DNA of 64,000 nt from an uncultured Pelagibacteraceae bacterium (GTDB lineage: Bacteria; Pseudomonadota; Alphaproteobacteria; Pelagibacterales; Pelagibacteraceae). Made by a program: the position numbers and the translations under genes. The stretch lies in NCBI GenBank assembly GCA_902568975.1, contig CACFSO010000001.1, forward strand, positions 1-64,000. Direction: 5' to 3'. How positions within the stretch are numbered: position 1 is the stretch's first letter; the number at the start of each line of letters is the position of its first letter. Below are positions 18,534 through 28,961 of the stretch, in pieces. The notes under the pieces are model-generated. The model did not search any database. It had not been told where the DNA came from and saw only the letters and a program-made list of their open reading frames with translations.

Positions 18534-19379
18534 ATGGTTAGTTTTATAAAATATATATTAATTTTCTTACTAATTTTCAATTTTTCATGTTCTAATAAAA
18601 AAGAAGAAAAAGATCTTCTTACAATTAAATCTGATGATATTGAACTTCAAATGATTGAAGCATACAGAGAAGGATTCAAAAGTCTTCAAGATGGAGATGT
18701 TATATATGCTGCTAAGCAATTTAATCAATCAGAATTATTATTTCCCCAATCACAATGGGCAGCTAAGTCAGTTTTAATGGCGTCATATTCTTATTATACC
18801 CAAGCATATTATTATGAAGCAATATCAGAATTAAACAGATATTTAAAAACATATCCAAAAGATTTAAATTCAGATTACGCATACTATTTACTTGGGATGT
18901 GTTATTATGAGTCAATTGTAGATGAAAAAAAAGATTTGAGTCCAATTTTAGAAGCAAAAAAAAATTTTAGCATTGTATTAGAAAAATACCCTAACACTGA
19001 CTTTGCATTAGATGCAGAGTTTAAACTTAATTTAATTGAGGAAACTTTAGCTTCAAAAGAAATGTATATTGCAAAATATTATATTAAATATGAAAAATGG
19101 ATAGCAGCAATAAATAGATTAAATGTTATTGTTGAAGATTATGATACAACTATTTATGTTGAGGAAGCATTACATAGATTGGTAGAAATCTATTATAGAA
19201 TTGGTTTAATAGAAGAGTCTAAAAAATATGCAAATTTATTAGGGTATAATTATCAATCAGGTAAATGGTATGAACAAAGCTACAAGATTTTTAATAAAGA
19301 TTATACAGTTAGAGAAATAAAGAAAACAAAAAAAGACAGAAACTTTATCACTCGTAAAATTTTATCTTTATTTAAATAG
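18534..19379 (+). CDS. bamD: Outer-membrane assembly lipoprotein BamD
   Basis: BamD is the essential TPR lipoprotein of the BAM complex, which inserts beta-barrel proteins in the outer membrane. A lipoprotein signal peptide ends in a lipobox, FNFSC (cysteine near residue 19). TPR-like helices run from about residue 45 to 235, including GMCYYESIVDEKKDLSPILEAKK and the PNTDFALDAEFKLNLIEE segment. It lies between lpxC and ligA, and recN, often found here in other Alphaproteobacteria, is absent. Confidence 0.9.
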   Translation: MVSFIKYILIFLLIFNFSCSNKKEEKDLLTIKSDDIELQMIEAYREGFKSLQDGDVIYAAKQFNQSELLFPQSQWAAKSVLMASYSYYTQAYYYEAISELNRYLKTYPKDLNSDYAYYLLGMCYYESIVDEKKDLSPILEAKKNFSIVLEKYPNTDFALDAEFKLNLIEETLASKEMYIAKYYIKYEKWIAAINRLNVIVEDYDTTIYVEEALHRLVEIYYRIGLIEESKKYANLLGYNYQSGKWYEQSYKIFNKDYTVREIKKTKKDRNFITRKILSLFK

Positions 19380-19381
19380 AG

Positions 19382-21400
19382 ATGGATAAAAATAAAATAA
19401 AAGAAGAATATAAAAAAAAATTAAAATTATTAATAAAATATAATAAATTTTATTTTGAAAAAAATTCTCCATTAGTAGAAGATAATGAGTATGACAAACT
19501 TAAAGAATATATTTTGTTTTTAGAAGAAAAATATATTTTTTTAAAAAGCAAATTTTCTCCAAAAAAACAAGTAGGTTTTAAACCATCAAAAAATTTTATT
19601 AAATCTAAACACAGAATTAAAATGCTTTCGTTGTCGAACGCTTTTAATAAAGAAGACCTAATTAATTTTGAAAAAAAGATAATCAATTTTCTTAATTTAG
19701 AAAGTAAAAAGTCTTTTTCTTATAGTGTTGAGCCAAAAATAGATGGTATCTCTGCATCCTTAACCTATAAAGATGGCAAGCTAGTATCTGGTCTTTCTAG
19801 AGGGGATGGAAATGAAGGAGAGTTAATAACTGAAAATTTAAAAACTATTTCAGATATACCAAAGGTAATTAAATCAAAAAACTTTCCCGCAGATATTGAT
19901 ATAAGGGGAGAAGTATTTATTACAAATAGTGATTTTGAAAATTTAAAAGATAAGTTTGCCAATCCTAGAAATGCAGCATCAGGATCTTTAAGGCAAAAAA
20001 ATTCTGAAGAAACAAAAAAAATACCTTTAAGATTTATTGCTTATACATTTGGATATATAGATAATTTAAATTTTGAAGATCAATCAGAATTTTTACATTC
20101 ATTGAAAGAATGGGGTTTTAAAATTAGTCAATTTAATAAAGTAATTTCAGGTATAGACAATTTATTAATTAATCATGAAAACTTTGAAAATCAAAGATAT
20201 GATTTAGATTATGATATAGACGGTCTTGTATACAAAATAAATAATTTTAATTTACAAAAAAGATTGGGCTTTGCAGCAAATTCACCAAGATGGGCAATAG
20301 CGCATAAGTTTTCTTCAGTGAGTTCATTTTCAAAAATAATCAAAATTGATATTCAGGTTGGGAGAACGGGGGCTTTAACACCTGTTGCAAAAGTTAAGCC
20401 AGTTAATATCGGTGGAGTAGTTGTTTCTAATGCAACTCTTCATAATGAAGATGAAATTACTAGAAAGGATATAAGAGTTGGAGATACTGTAAAGATTGAA
20501 AGAGCAGGAGATGTTATCCCTCATGTTTTAGAGGTAGATTTAAAAAAAAGAAAAAAAAATTCTAATAAATTTATTTTTCCAAAAAAATGTCCATCTTGTG
20601 GATCAAAAACTGAAAAAGAATACAATCAAATTACAAAAAAATATGATGCAGTAAGAAGATGTTCCAACGAGGGATTTGATTGTGAGAAAATAGCAATTGA
20701 AAAAATAAAACATTTTATTTCAAAAGATGCATTAAATATTGATGGTTTAGGAAAAAAGGTAGTAGAAAGATTATGGGAACTTAATTTTATTAAATTTCCT
20801 CAAGATGTTTATAAATTAGATTATAAAAAAATATCAAAACTTGAAGGTTGGGGAGAGCAATCGGTTTCAAATCTGAAATTTTCAATTGAAAAATCAAAAG
20901 AAGTTAATCTTGAAAAATTTATTTTTTCTTTAGGTATAAGACATATTGGAATGGAAAATGCTAAAATAATTGCAGATTTTTCAAAAAACATAAAAAATTT
21001 TTTGGATATAGTAAGCGAAGATAAATTAATTGATTTAATAAATATTGATGGAATTGGTGAAACGCAGGTTAAATCATTAGAAAAGTTTTTCAAAAATAAA
21101 ATTAATCTTAAAGTTGTCAAAGATTTAAATGAAATTTTATTAATTAAAAGCAGACAAACTAATCAAAAAGGAAAATTTAAAAATAAATCTTTTATGTTTA
21201 CTGGAAAGTTAAAAGATATCAGTAGAGCTGAAGCAAAAAGTTTAATAGAACAAAATGCAGGAAGTATTGCTAGTACAGTAACTAAAAAACTTGATTTTTT
21301 GGTAATAGGTGAAAAACCTACAAATAGAAAAATAGATCAAGCAAAAAATTTTGGAATTAAAATTCTAACGCAAAAAGAATGGTCTGAATTGCTAAATTAG
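19382..21400 (+). CDS. ligA: NAD-dependent DNA ligase LigA
   Basis: LigA seals nicks in DNA using NAD. The 672 residues show the Ia domain (YYxx-like YNKFYFEKNSPLVEDNEYD), the adenylation lysine in EPKIDGISASL (about 118-128), RGEVFI, and an OB fold with VGRTGALTPVAKV (about 322-334). A four-cysteine zinc finger (CPSC...C...C, near 402-425), HhH repeats and a C-terminal BRCT domain (about 600-672) follow. It ends the dcw operon and overlaps the convergent aminopeptidase gene by nine bases. Confidence 0.97.
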   Translation: MDKNKIKEEYKKKLKLLIKYNKFYFEKNSPLVEDNEYDKLKEYILFLEEKYIFLKSKFSPKKQVGFKPSKNFIKSKHRIKMLSLSNAFNKEDLINFEKKIINFLNLESKKSFSYSVEPKIDGISASLTYKDGKLVSGLSRGDGNEGELITENLKTISDIPKVIKSKNFPADIDIRGEVFITNSDFENLKDKFANPRNAASGSLRQKNSEETKKIPLRFIAYTFGYIDNLNFEDQSEFLHSLKEWGFKISQFNKVISGIDNLLINHENFENQRYDLDYDIDGLVYKINNFNLQKRLGFAANSPRWAIAHKFSSVSSFSKIIKIDIQVGRTGALTPVAKVKPVNIGGVVVSNATLHNEDEITRKDIRVGDTVKIERAGDVIPHVLEVDLKKRKKNSNKFIFPKKCPSCGSKTEKEYNQITKKYDAVRRCSNEGFDCEKIAIEKIKHFISKDALNIDGLGKKVVERLWELNFIKFPQDVYKLDYKKISKLEGWGEQSVSNLKFSIEKSKEVNLEKFIFSLGIRHIGMENAKIIADFSKNIKNFLDIVSEDKLIDLINIDGIGETQVKSLEKFFKNKINLKVVKDLNEILLIKSRQTNQKGKFKNKSFMFTGKLKDISRAEAKSLIEQNAGSIASTVTKKLDFLVIGEKPTNRKIDQAKNFGIKILTQKEWSELLN

Positions 21401-23080
21401 TTTTGTAAGCCACTTTCTTTCATTTTCATTAAGATATGGAGATATTTTAGAATAAGTTTCTAAATGATATTTCAAAATATAATCCTTTTCAGTTTTTGAA
21501 AGTAATTTTTCTTCAATTAAATCTTTTTCAAGCGGAGCAAAAGTTAGGTTTTTGAAGTAAAGATTATTCTTCTTTCCATCTATATAAACAAGATTTTCTA
21601 TTCTAATTCCAAATTTGTTTTCCAAATAATATCCAGGTTCGTTACTAACTATCATTCCTTTTTTCAATTCTACAAAATTATTTTTTGAGATACTTTGAGG
21701 ACCCTCATGGACATTCATAAAAAAACCAACCCCATGTCCTGTACCATGTCTATAATCTAAATTAACAGACTGAAGACTTTTTCTTGCAAGTTTATCTATT
21801 TGATGTCCATTTTGATTCTTTTTTAAGTTAGTCATTACAACAGCAATATGTCCTTTTAAAACTCTCGTGTACAATTGCTTTATTTTTTTGGCTGGTTTGT
21901 TAAATGATATTGTACGAGTAACATCCGTGGTTCCCCATTTATATTGACCACCTGAGTCAACTAAAAGTAAATCATTTTTACTTAGTTTTCTATTTGTTTT
22001 TTTATTCGATCTATAATGGATTATTGCACCATTAGGCCCCGAACCAGCGATAGTGCTAAAACTTGGATATAAAAAATTTTTACTTTTTTTTCTAAAATTT
22101 TCTAACTTTTTTTCAACTTTAAGCTCATTCAAAGAATTAATATTCATATTTTTAATCCAATAAAGAAATTTGGTTAAAGCAACACCATCTTCAATATGTG
22201 CATTAATCATATTTTTGATTTCAATTTTATTTTTGATTGATTTTAAATTATAAATCGGATCAATTCTTTCATTAATAATGAATTTTGAATTTATTAAACT
22301 TTCATTAAATGCAGAGCAAGTTTTTCCATCTATGCAAAAACTTTTACCTTTTAAAGTATTTAAAATTTCAAAAAATTTATTTTTTTCATAGAAATTTATA
22401 TTTTTTTTTCTTAATTTTTTTTTAATGTTTTTTAATTTTTTTATATTTCCGAATAAAATAATTTTTTTCTTATCTGTTAGAATTGCTTGAAAATTTGCTA
22501 TTGGAGAATTCGGCAGATCTTTTCCTCTAATATTTAACAGCCAGCAAACATTTTCACCTGAACTTATAAATAAATTATCTATTTTTTTGCTATTAATAAT
22601 TTTTTTAAGTCTATTAATTTTTTTATCTACGTTTTCTCCTGAAACTTTATAATCAATTGGATAAATAAAATTTTCTTTGTTAACTTTCTCAATTTTGTTT
22701 GCAAATAAATCTTTATTTATTGGTATAAGTTTACAAGATTTATCAAAATATATTTTTAAAGTATCATTCGTAAAAAGTTTAGGATCAAATCCAATATTAA
22801 ATGATTTTTTATTTAAAATATTTTTAGGCCAAACATAGGGTATTTCATGTATAATGAATTTTTTACCTGATTGATTTTTAGCTTGAATAGTATACCTACC
22901 ATCAACAAATAAGTGATTGCTATTTTTTAATAATAATACAAATCCAGCGGATCCAGTAAAATTTGCTACTATTTGTAGTTTATTTGTTTTTGAATATTCT
23001 GTAAAAAATTCATCATTTTTAGGTACTATATAGCCGTCTAAATTATTTGAATTTATTAAGTTTTTTATTTTATTTATCAT
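21392..23080 (-). CDS. pepP: M24 family Xaa-Pro aminopeptidase
   Basis: This is a cytoplasmic metallopeptidase that removes N-terminal residues preceding proline. Two creatinase-like N-terminal domains (about 1-300) precede a pita-bread catalytic domain. The five metal ligands are visible: Asp in LLVDSGGQY, Asp in TTDVTRT, His in GTGHGVGFFMNVHEGP, Glu in SNEPGYY and Glu in IRIENLV. At 562 residues it is the long, eukaryotic-type form common in Alphaproteobacteria. It overlaps the upstream helicase gene by four bases, so the two are co-transcribed. Confidence 0.92.
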   Translation of the reverse strand: MINKIKNLINSNNLDGYIVPKNDEFFTEYSKTNKLQIVANFTGSAGFVLLLKNSNHLFVDGRYTIQAKNQSGKKFIIHEIPYVWPKNILNKKSFNIGFDPKLFTNDTLKIYFDKSCKLIPINKDLFANKIEKVNKENFIYPIDYKVSGENVDKKINRLKKIINSKKIDNLFISSGENVCWLLNIRGKDLPNSPIANFQAILTDKKKIILFGNIKKLKNIKKKLRKKNINFYEKNKFFEILNTLKGKSFCIDGKTCSAFNESLINSKFIINERIDPIYNLKSIKNKIEIKNMINAHIEDGVALTKFLYWIKNMNINSLNELKVEKKLENFRKKSKNFLYPSFSTIAGSGPNGAIIHYRSNKKTNRKLSKNDLLLVDSGGQYKWGTTDVTRTISFNKPAKKIKQLYTRVLKGHIAVVMTNLKKNQNGHQIDKLARKSLQSVNLDYRHGTGHGVGFFMNVHEGPQSISKNNFVELKKGMIVSNEPGYYLENKFGIRIENLVYIDGKKNNLYFKNLTFAPLEKDLIEEKLLSKTEKDYILKYHLETYSKISPYLNENERKWLTKLI

Positions 23081-25101
23081 TTAATTCTTTTTTGATATCT
23101 AATCCAACCAGGACTCTTAATTTCTGTTTCGTATTCTACATCTTGATTAAAATCAAAATCGGTATTTTCATTATTTTCAAATGATGCATTTCTTTTTACA
23201 TTATTTTCAGGCAATTCATCAATAAATCTTGAAGCAATACTATCAATCCAATCTCCTTGATAAAATCTATTCATAGAAAACGAAATATTAGCTAATTTTT
23301 TTGTTCTAGTTATTCCTACATAAGCAAGCCTTCTTTCTTCTTCTAAGCCACTTTCTCCTTTTTCTTCAATTGATTTTTGATGGGGAAATAAACCTTCCTC
23401 CCATCCAGGTAAAAAAATAACATCAAATTCTAAACCTTTAGATGCATGTATTGTCATTAAATTAATTTTTTGTCCTTCCCAATCCTTATCCAAAGATGTT
23501 GCGAGCGCCACATGTTCTAGAAAACTTTCTAAATTATCAAATTCTTTCATAGCGTTAAGAAGCTCTTTAATATTCTCTAATCTATTTTCATTTTCTAAAT
23601 CTTTTTTATTTTTTAACATTTGGCTATATCCTGACTCATCCAAAATATTTTGTAGTAGTTTTATATGACTTATTTTTTTTGAATAATCATTTCTCCATTT
23701 TTCAATTAATTTTAATAATAAATTTAATCCTACTTTAGTTTTTGGTTTTATTTCATTTTTTTCAATAAGTTTTTTTGAGGCAACTTCTAATGAAATTGAA
23801 TTTGATCTTGCAAATTCATTTATTTTTTTAATTGTTGAATCTCCTATTGATCTTTTTGGAACGTTAATTATTCTTTCAAATGAAAGATCATCTTGATTTT
23901 GGAAGATAACTCTTAAATAAGCGATGCAATCTTTTATTTCAGCTCTTTCATAAAATTTTATACCGCCAATTATTCTATAAGGTATACCTATTTTTAAAAA
24001 ACGTTCTTCAAATTCTCTTGTTTGAAAAATAGCTCTGACTAAAATTGCCATATTATTTAAAGAAAATTTTTTTTTTAATCTTTCTATTTCATCACTTATA
24101 CCAACCGCTTCATCTTTTCCATTTTTATAACAATTTAATGATACTAAATCTCCATCATCACTATTAGTATATAAATTTTTACCCACTCTATTTTGGTTGT
24201 GTGAAATTAAGTGTGAAGCAACTGTCAAAACATTTTGTGTTGATCGATAATTTTTTTCTAATCTAATTATTTTTGTACCACTATAAATTTTATCAAACTC
24301 TAAGAAATTTTTTATTTCAGCACCCCTCCAACTATATATAGATTGATCATCGTCACCAACACAGCAAATATTTTTATTATATTCAGCTAGTAAGTTAAGC
24401 CATTTACTTTGAATAAAATTTGTATCTTGATATTCATCCACCAATATATATTTAAAATTTTTTGAATATATTATTTTTATATCCTCATATTTTTCAAATA
24501 TTTTTACACAATGCAATATTAAATCTCCAAAATCGCAAGCGTTTAAATCTGTTAACTTAGACTGATATATTTTGTAAATATTTAAAAATTTTTTTTCAAA
24601 AATATCTTTTTTCTTAATTACCACATCATCTGGGTACCATCCTTTATTTTTCCATTTATCTATTATTGATAATATAAAATTTGGAGAAACTTTTTTTATA
24701 TCTATATTTTCAACTTTACATATATTTTTAATTAATCTTAACTGATCATCTTGATCTATTATTGTAAAATTAGAGTTTAATGATACAGCGCTAGCATGTT
24801 TTCTTAATATTTTTGCACATATAGAATGAAAAGTTCCTAACCATGGTAAACCAATAGCTCCCTTCTTTAAAATTTTACTTACTCTAATAGACATTTCTTT
24901 TGCTGCTTTATTTGTAAAAGTAACTGCGAGAATTTGATTTGGGAAAACTTTTTGTTTATTTAACAAATGAGCAATTCTAGAAGTTAATACTTTGGTTTTT
25001 CCAGATCCAGCTCCAGCCACGATCAATAAAGGGCCGTTTAAATATTGTACAGCTTCTTTTTGTTTATCATTTAAACTATTTAAATATTCTATATTTTGCA
25101 T
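23077..25101 (-). CDS. uvrD: UvrD/PcrA-type DNA helicase
   Basis: This is a superfamily 1A 3'-5' helicase for nucleotide-excision and mismatch repair. Walker A is AGAGSGKTKVL (about residues 30-40), and motif Ia is AVTFTNKAAKEM. Motif II is ILVDEYQDTN, followed by GDDDQSIYSWRGA, motif V TIHASKGLEFDVIFLPG and motif VI EERRLAYVGITR. Its 674 residues are slightly short because the C-terminal tail is reduced. No RecBCD or AddAB gene is nearby. The AsmA-like gene diverges 35 bases upstream. Confidence 0.95.
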   Translation of the reverse strand: MQNIEYLNSLNDKQKEAVQYLNGPLLIVAGAGSGKTKVLTSRIAHLLNKQKVFPNQILAVTFTNKAAKEMSIRVSKILKKGAIGLPWLGTFHSICAKILRKHASAVSLNSNFTIIDQDDQLRLIKNICKVENIDIKKVSPNFILSIIDKWKNKGWYPDDVVIKKKDIFEKKFLNIYKIYQSKLTDLNACDFGDLILHCVKIFEKYEDIKIIYSKNFKYILVDEYQDTNFIQSKWLNLLAEYNKNICCVGDDDQSIYSWRGAEIKNFLEFDKIYSGTKIIRLEKNYRSTQNVLTVASHLISHNQNRVGKNLYTNSDDGDLVSLNCYKNGKDEAVGISDEIERLKKKFSLNNMAILVRAIFQTREFEERFLKIGIPYRIIGGIKFYERAEIKDCIAYLRVIFQNQDDLSFERIINVPKRSIGDSTIKKINEFARSNSISLEVASKKLIEKNEIKPKTKVGLNLLLKLIEKWRNDYSKKISHIKLLQNILDESGYSQMLKNKKDLENENRLENIKELLNAMKEFDNLESFLEHVALATSLDKDWEGQKINLMTIHASKGLEFDVIFLPGWEEGLFPHQKSIEEKGESGLEEERRLAYVGITRTKKLANISFSMNRFYQGDWIDSIASRFIDELPENNVKRNASFENNENTDFDFNQDVEYETEIKSPGWIRYQKRIK

Positions 25102-25136
25102 TTATTTTACTTAAGTATTATATAAATAATTTTTAT

Positions 25137-26528
25137 ATGAAATTTTCAAAATTAAACAATAAGCAGGTAAAATATTTAGTAATTTCAATAATATCAATTT
25201 TTTTACTATATTTATTTTATCTTTCAATTCCTAGTATATATAACGTCTCAAAAGTTCACGGTGAATTAAAAAAGTTAATAAAAACCGAATTTGGCATATC
25301 ATTAAAATTTTCACCTAAAGATATAGATTATTCAATTTTTCCTTATCCAAATTATAGAATCAATAAATCAAAAATAAGTCTTAAAAAAAATGGTCAAGAT
25401 ATTGAACTAGGAGAAATAAATAAGATCAAAATATTCATTGGTCAGGGCAATTTGTTTCAACAAAAAAAAATTTTTATTAAAAATATTGTTTTAGAAAATT
25501 TAAATTTGTACGTAAATAATGAAAATTATAAAGTAATTGATATATTTCTAAAAAATAAAAAAAATAAAAGAATTAGTTTTGATAAATCAATTTTCTTTAT
25601 TCAAAATAATGTAAAAGATACATTAGCAATATTAACAATAAAAAATTCATCAATTTTATATGATAAAAAAACATCTTCAAATATTCTTAAAGTAAATGGT
25701 AAAATATTTAATTTACCTTTTAAATATACTTCACATATAAATTTTTATAAAAAAGAAATAGTTTCTAATTTAAAAATAAAAAAAATAAATTTAAATTTAA
25801 AAAATATTTCAAATTACGAAAATTTTTACAATGCAAAAAATGAGTTAAATTTTTTTAGATCCAAATTTCTATCCGAAATTGATTATAATTTGAAGAATAA
25901 AAAACTAAAAATAAATTCTTTAAACTCCGATACAGAAAAAATAAAATTAAAATATAATTTAGTTTTTGAGCTTAATCCATTTGAATTTAATTTTAATCTT
26001 TTTGCAGAAGATTTTAATTTTAAAAATTTTTTTGTTGAAAATAATTTACTAGAACAAATCGTTAAAAATTTTTTTACAAATAATACTATATTAAATGGTA
26101 AAATATTTTTTTCATCAAATAGTGCAGTTAAAAATAAATTATTTGAAAGTGTTATTTTAAAAACTAATTTTAAAGATGGAATAATTGATTTTAATAAATC
26201 AATATTTAAAATGAAAAAGATAGGTTTAATTAATATAAAAAATAGTCAACTTGATAATGTAGATAATGAATTAATCTTTTCAGGGGATCTTTTTTTAAAC
26301 ATTGATAGCAGCAAAGAGTTTTATAAATTATTTTTAATATCAAAAAAAAATAGAGTTGATCTAAGTCAAATATCTTTTAAGTTAATTTATAATTTAACAA
26401 CAAATAATTTTATTATAAATGAGTTAAAGATTAATAATTCAATAAATAAAAGTTTTTATGAAAATGATAACAATATAAACTCTTGGATTAGACTAAGAAA
26501 TTTTGTTATGGAAGTTTTCGATAATTAA
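25137..26528 (+). CDS. AsmA-like membrane-anchored protein
   Basis: This 463-residue protein has one N-terminal membrane helix (about 13-30) and a long beta-rich body. Early residues ([23 protein letters not shown]) resemble the AsmA N-terminal pattern, and the middle and C-terminal parts show AsmA-type repeats ([18 protein letters not shown], then [15 protein letters not shown]). AsmA-family proteins are periplasmic bridge-like proteins linked to outer-membrane lipid homeostasis. It is divergent from uvrD and ends in a four-base overlap with the convergent fumC. The exact role is unknown. Confidence 0.7.
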   Translation: MKFSKLNNKQVKYLVISIISIFLLYLFYLSIPSIYNVSKVHGELKKLIKTEFGISLKFSPKDIDYSIFPYPNYRINKSKISLKKNGQDIELGEINKIKIFIGQGNLFQQKKIFIKNIVLENLNLYVNNENYKVIDIFLKNKKNKRISFDKSIFFIQNNVKDTLAILTIKNSSILYDKKTSSNILKVNGKIFNLPFKYTSHINFYKKEIVSNLKIKKINLNLKNISNYENFYNAKNELNFFRSKFLSEIDYNLKNKKLKINSLNSDTEKIKLKYNLVFELNPFEFNFNLFAEDFNFKNFFVENNLLEQIVKNFFTNNTILNGKIFFSSNSAVKNKLFESVILKTNFKDGIIDFNKSIFKMKKIGLINIKNSQLDNVDNELIFSGDLFLNIDSSKEFYKLFLISKKNRVDLSQISFKLIYNLTTNNFIINELKINNSINKSFYENDNNINSWIRLRNFVMEVFDN

Positions 26529-27913
26529 CCAGGATAAATCATTTTTTTTGGATCTACGATTTTATTATAATCTGATTCATTAATTAGACCGCTTTTTAAA
26601 GCTTCTGATTTTAGTGTTGTTTTATTTTTTAATGCTCTTTTTGCAATTTTTGCAGCATTATCATATCCAATTTTAGGACTAAGAGCAGTTACTAGCATTA
26701 AAGAATTTTCTAATTGTTTTTTTATTTTATCTTTATCGGCTTTTAATCCAGAAATACAAAACTTTGCAAAACTTTTTGTACTATCTGAAAGTATATTTAT
26801 TGATTGTAAAATATTATGTATAATTAATGGTTTAAAAACATTTAATTCAAAATGACCATGTGAACCAGCCATTGTAATCCCATTGTGATTTCCAATAACT
26901 TTTACACAAACCATTGTAACTGCCTCACATTGAGTTGGATTTACCTTGCCAGGCATTATAGAGGATCCAGGCTCATTTTCAGGCAATATTAATTCACCGT
27001 AACCTGCTCTTGGACCTGACCCCAAAAAACGAATATCATTTGCAATTTTCATCAGACAAACAGCTGTTGTATTAAGAGTACCTGAAAAGTTTACAACAGA
27101 ATCATGTGCCGCAAGAGCAGCAAATTTATTTTTCGCAGGTTTAAAAGGTAATTTAGTTATTTTTTTTATTTCGTTTACTATTTTTTTATCAAAATTTTTT
27201 TTAGTATTTATTCCAGTTCCTACAGCTGTACCACCTTGAGCTAAATAATAAATTTCATTTAATGCAATATTTATTCTTTCTATACATTTTTCAAGCTGAG
27301 ATTGATAACCAGAAAATTCTTGACCTAGAGATAGAGGTGTTGCATCTTGTAGATGAGTTCTTCCAATTTTAACAATTTTTTTAAATTTTTTTACTTTTTT
27401 TTTTAACTCTTTATTCAATAAATTTAAGCTTGGTAAAAGTTTTTCTTTAGTCTTTAAAGCTATAGAAATATGCATTGCTGAGGGAAAAACATCATTCGTT
27501 GATTGCGATTTATTTACATGGTCGTTAGGATGAACTGGTTTTTTTGAGCCTTTTTTTCCACCTAATATTTCAATAGCTCTATTTGCTATTACTTCATTTA
27601 CATTCATATTAGTCTGTGTTCCAGATCCTGTTTGCCATACTTTTAAAGGAAAATTATCCTCTAATTTGCCCGTTATTATCTCGTTAGCAGCTTTTATTAT
27701 AGATCTAGATATTTTCTTATCTATATCTCTATTTTTAAAATTAACTATTGCTGCAGCTTTTTTTACAATTGCAATTGATTTAATTAAAATTGGTCTTACT
27801 AAAAAATCTCCAATATCAAAATATTTTTTTGATCTCTGTGTAGAAGCACCCCAGTATTTATCCACAGGTACTTTTATTTTACCAATACTATCAGTTTCTA
27901 TTCTATATCTCAT
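26525..27913 (-). CDS. fumC: Fumarate hydratase class II
   Basis: FumC interconverts fumarate and malate in the TCA cycle without an iron-sulfur cluster. Features include [18 protein letters not shown] (about 99-116), the [14 protein letters not shown] loop, [17 protein letters not shown] and the superfamily signature [13 protein letters not shown] (about 318-330). Its 462 residues are normal. It is transcribed away from the MazG-like gene, 68 bases apart. Confidence 0.97.
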   Translation of the reverse strand: MRYRIETDSIGKIKVPVDKYWGASTQRSKKYFDIGDFLVRPILIKSIAIVKKAAAIVNFKNRDIDKKISRSIIKAANEIITGKLEDNFPLKVWQTGSGTQTNMNVNEVIANRAIEILGGKKGSKKPVHPNDHVNKSQSTNDVFPSAMHISIALKTKEKLLPSLNLLNKELKKKVKKFKKIVKIGRTHLQDATPLSLGQEFSGYQSQLEKCIERINIALNEIYYLAQGGTAVGTGINTKKNFDKKIVNEIKKITKLPFKPAKNKFAALAAHDSVVNFSGTLNTTAVCLMKIANDIRFLGSGPRAGYGELILPENEPGSSIMPGKVNPTQCEAVTMVCVKVIGNHNGITMAGSHGHFELNVFKPLIIHNILQSINILSDSTKSFAKFCISGLKADKDKIKKQLENSLMLVTALSPKIGYDNAAKIAKRALKNKTTLKSEALKSGLINESDYNKIVDPKKMIYPG

Positions 27914-27981
27914 AATATTTTAATTTGGATAAATATATTAATCTTATACATTAAATTAAATAAGAATCATATAGGAGCAAT

Positions 27982-28353
27982 ATGTCAAACTTTCAAAAAG
28001 TAGGATTATTCATGAAAACTTTTGGCCAGGAAGTAAAAAATAAGGCAGGTTTAAGTTCAGACAAAATTAATAACTTAAGAATAAGTTTAATAAGCGAAGA
28101 GCTTGAAGAATTCAAAGAAGCTATAAGGAATAAAGATCTAAAAGAAGTTGCTGATGCTCTAACAGATATATTGTATGTAACTTATGGAGCTGGCCATGCT
28201 TTCGGAATAGATTTAGACAAATGTTTTGATGAAGTACAACAGTCAAATATGAGCAAAATTGGTGAAGATGGCAAACCCATTTATAATGAAAATGGTAAAG
28301 TTATGAAAGGACCAAACTATTTTAAACCTAATTTAAATAAATTTTTGAAATAA
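27982..28353 (+). CDS. MazG-like nucleotide pyrophosphohydrolase
   Basis: This is a 123-residue all-alpha NTP/PRA pyrophosphohydrolase family protein. The metal-binding pattern EExxE followed by ExxD is visible in EELEEFKEAIRNKDLKEVAD plus LTDILYV (about residues 35-63). The C-terminal KVMKGPNYFKPNL motif is typical of the phage- and bacterium-encoded subgroup. A good Shine-Dalgarno, TAGGAG, precedes the ATG. The likely role is hydrolysis of non-canonical or excess nucleotides. The substrate cannot be read from sequence. Confidence 0.85.
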   Translation: MSNFQKVGLFMKTFGQEVKNKAGLSSDKINNLRISLISEELEEFKEAIRNKDLKEVADALTDILYVTYGAGHAFGIDLDKCFDEVQQSNMSKIGEDGKPIYNENGKVMKGPNYFKPNLNKFLK

Positions 28354-28393
28354 AAATTTATCGAATATTACTTATATTTTAAGATAAATTTTT
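28352..28393. terminator. Possible bidirectional hairpin between convergent genes
   Basis: AAAAATTTATC at 28352-28362 pairs with GATAAATTTTT at 28383-28393, around a loop of 20 bases. It lies between the convergent MazG-like and Bcp genes and overlaps the Bcp stop. The stem is almost all A-T, so it may be compositional chance. Confidence 0.3.
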
Positions 28394-28843
28394 TAATTCT
28401 TTACAAACCTCTTTTGCATGTTCTTTTACTCTTACATTGTTCCAAATTTTATGGATTTTACCTTTTGAATTAATTAAAAATGTAGTTCGTATTATTCCCA
28501 TAAATTCTTTACCTAAGAATGATTTTTTACCCCAAACTCCATATTTTCTTATTACTGTTTTTTTTTCATCTGATAGTAAATCAAATTTTAATTTATATTT
28601 TTTTTTAAATTTTAAATGACTTTCAATATTGTCTTTAGAAATACCCAATACAATTGTTTTATATTTATTAATTAAACTATTTAATTTACTAAAATCTTTT
28701 GACTCTAAAGTACAACCAGGAGTATCATCTTTTGGATAAAAGTATAAAATTATATTTTTCTTTATTTTTCTTAATTCAAAAATATTTCCGTCAGTGCTAG
28801 GTAATTTAAAATTTGGTGCCTTTAAATTTTCTTTTAATTTCAT
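28379..28843 (-). CDS. bcp: Bcp/PrxQ-type peroxiredoxin
   Basis: This is a thiol peroxidase of the AhpC/TSA fold that reduces hydroperoxides. The peroxidatic cysteine is in PKDDTPGCTLESKDF (about residues 37-51). The resolving cysteine that Escherichia coli Bcp has five residues later is replaced by lysine, so it would have to use another cysteine (one lies near the C-terminus, KEVCKEL) or an external thiol. Its 154 residues are normal. This is the last conserved gene before the tmRNA-linked island, whose first repeat lies 67 bases upstream of it. Confidence 0.92.
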   Translation of the reverse strand: MKLKENLKAPNFKLPSTDGNIFELRKIKKNIILYFYPKDDTPGCTLESKDFSKLNSLINKYKTIVLGISKDNIESHLKFKKKYKLKFDLLSDEKKTVIRKYGVWGKKSFLGKEFMGIIRTTFLINSKGKIHKIWNNVRVKEHAKEVCKELKNLS

Positions 28844-28910
28844 AAAAGCATTTTAACTGATTGCTAATTTTCAACTAAGTGACATTTTGATACATTTTCT
28901 AAATTTAAAT

Positions 28911-28961
28911 GGACGTTCTGTTGCCAGGTGCCCCGAACTTTGTACCATTATTCGGGAATAT
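28911..28961 (-). repeat. tmRNA-pseudoknot direct repeat, copy 1 (left island boundary)
   Basis: Bases 28915-28938 are identical over 24 positions to the 3' pseudoknot of the tmRNA gene (35118-35141). Homology with copies 2 and 4 continues rightward (ACTTTGTA.CATTATTCG.GAATA), where it no longer matches tmRNA. It is the copy furthest from the tmRNA gene and marks the left edge of the island next to bcp. The outer pseudoknot strand has decayed (GGAC instead of GGGGC). Confidence 0.9.
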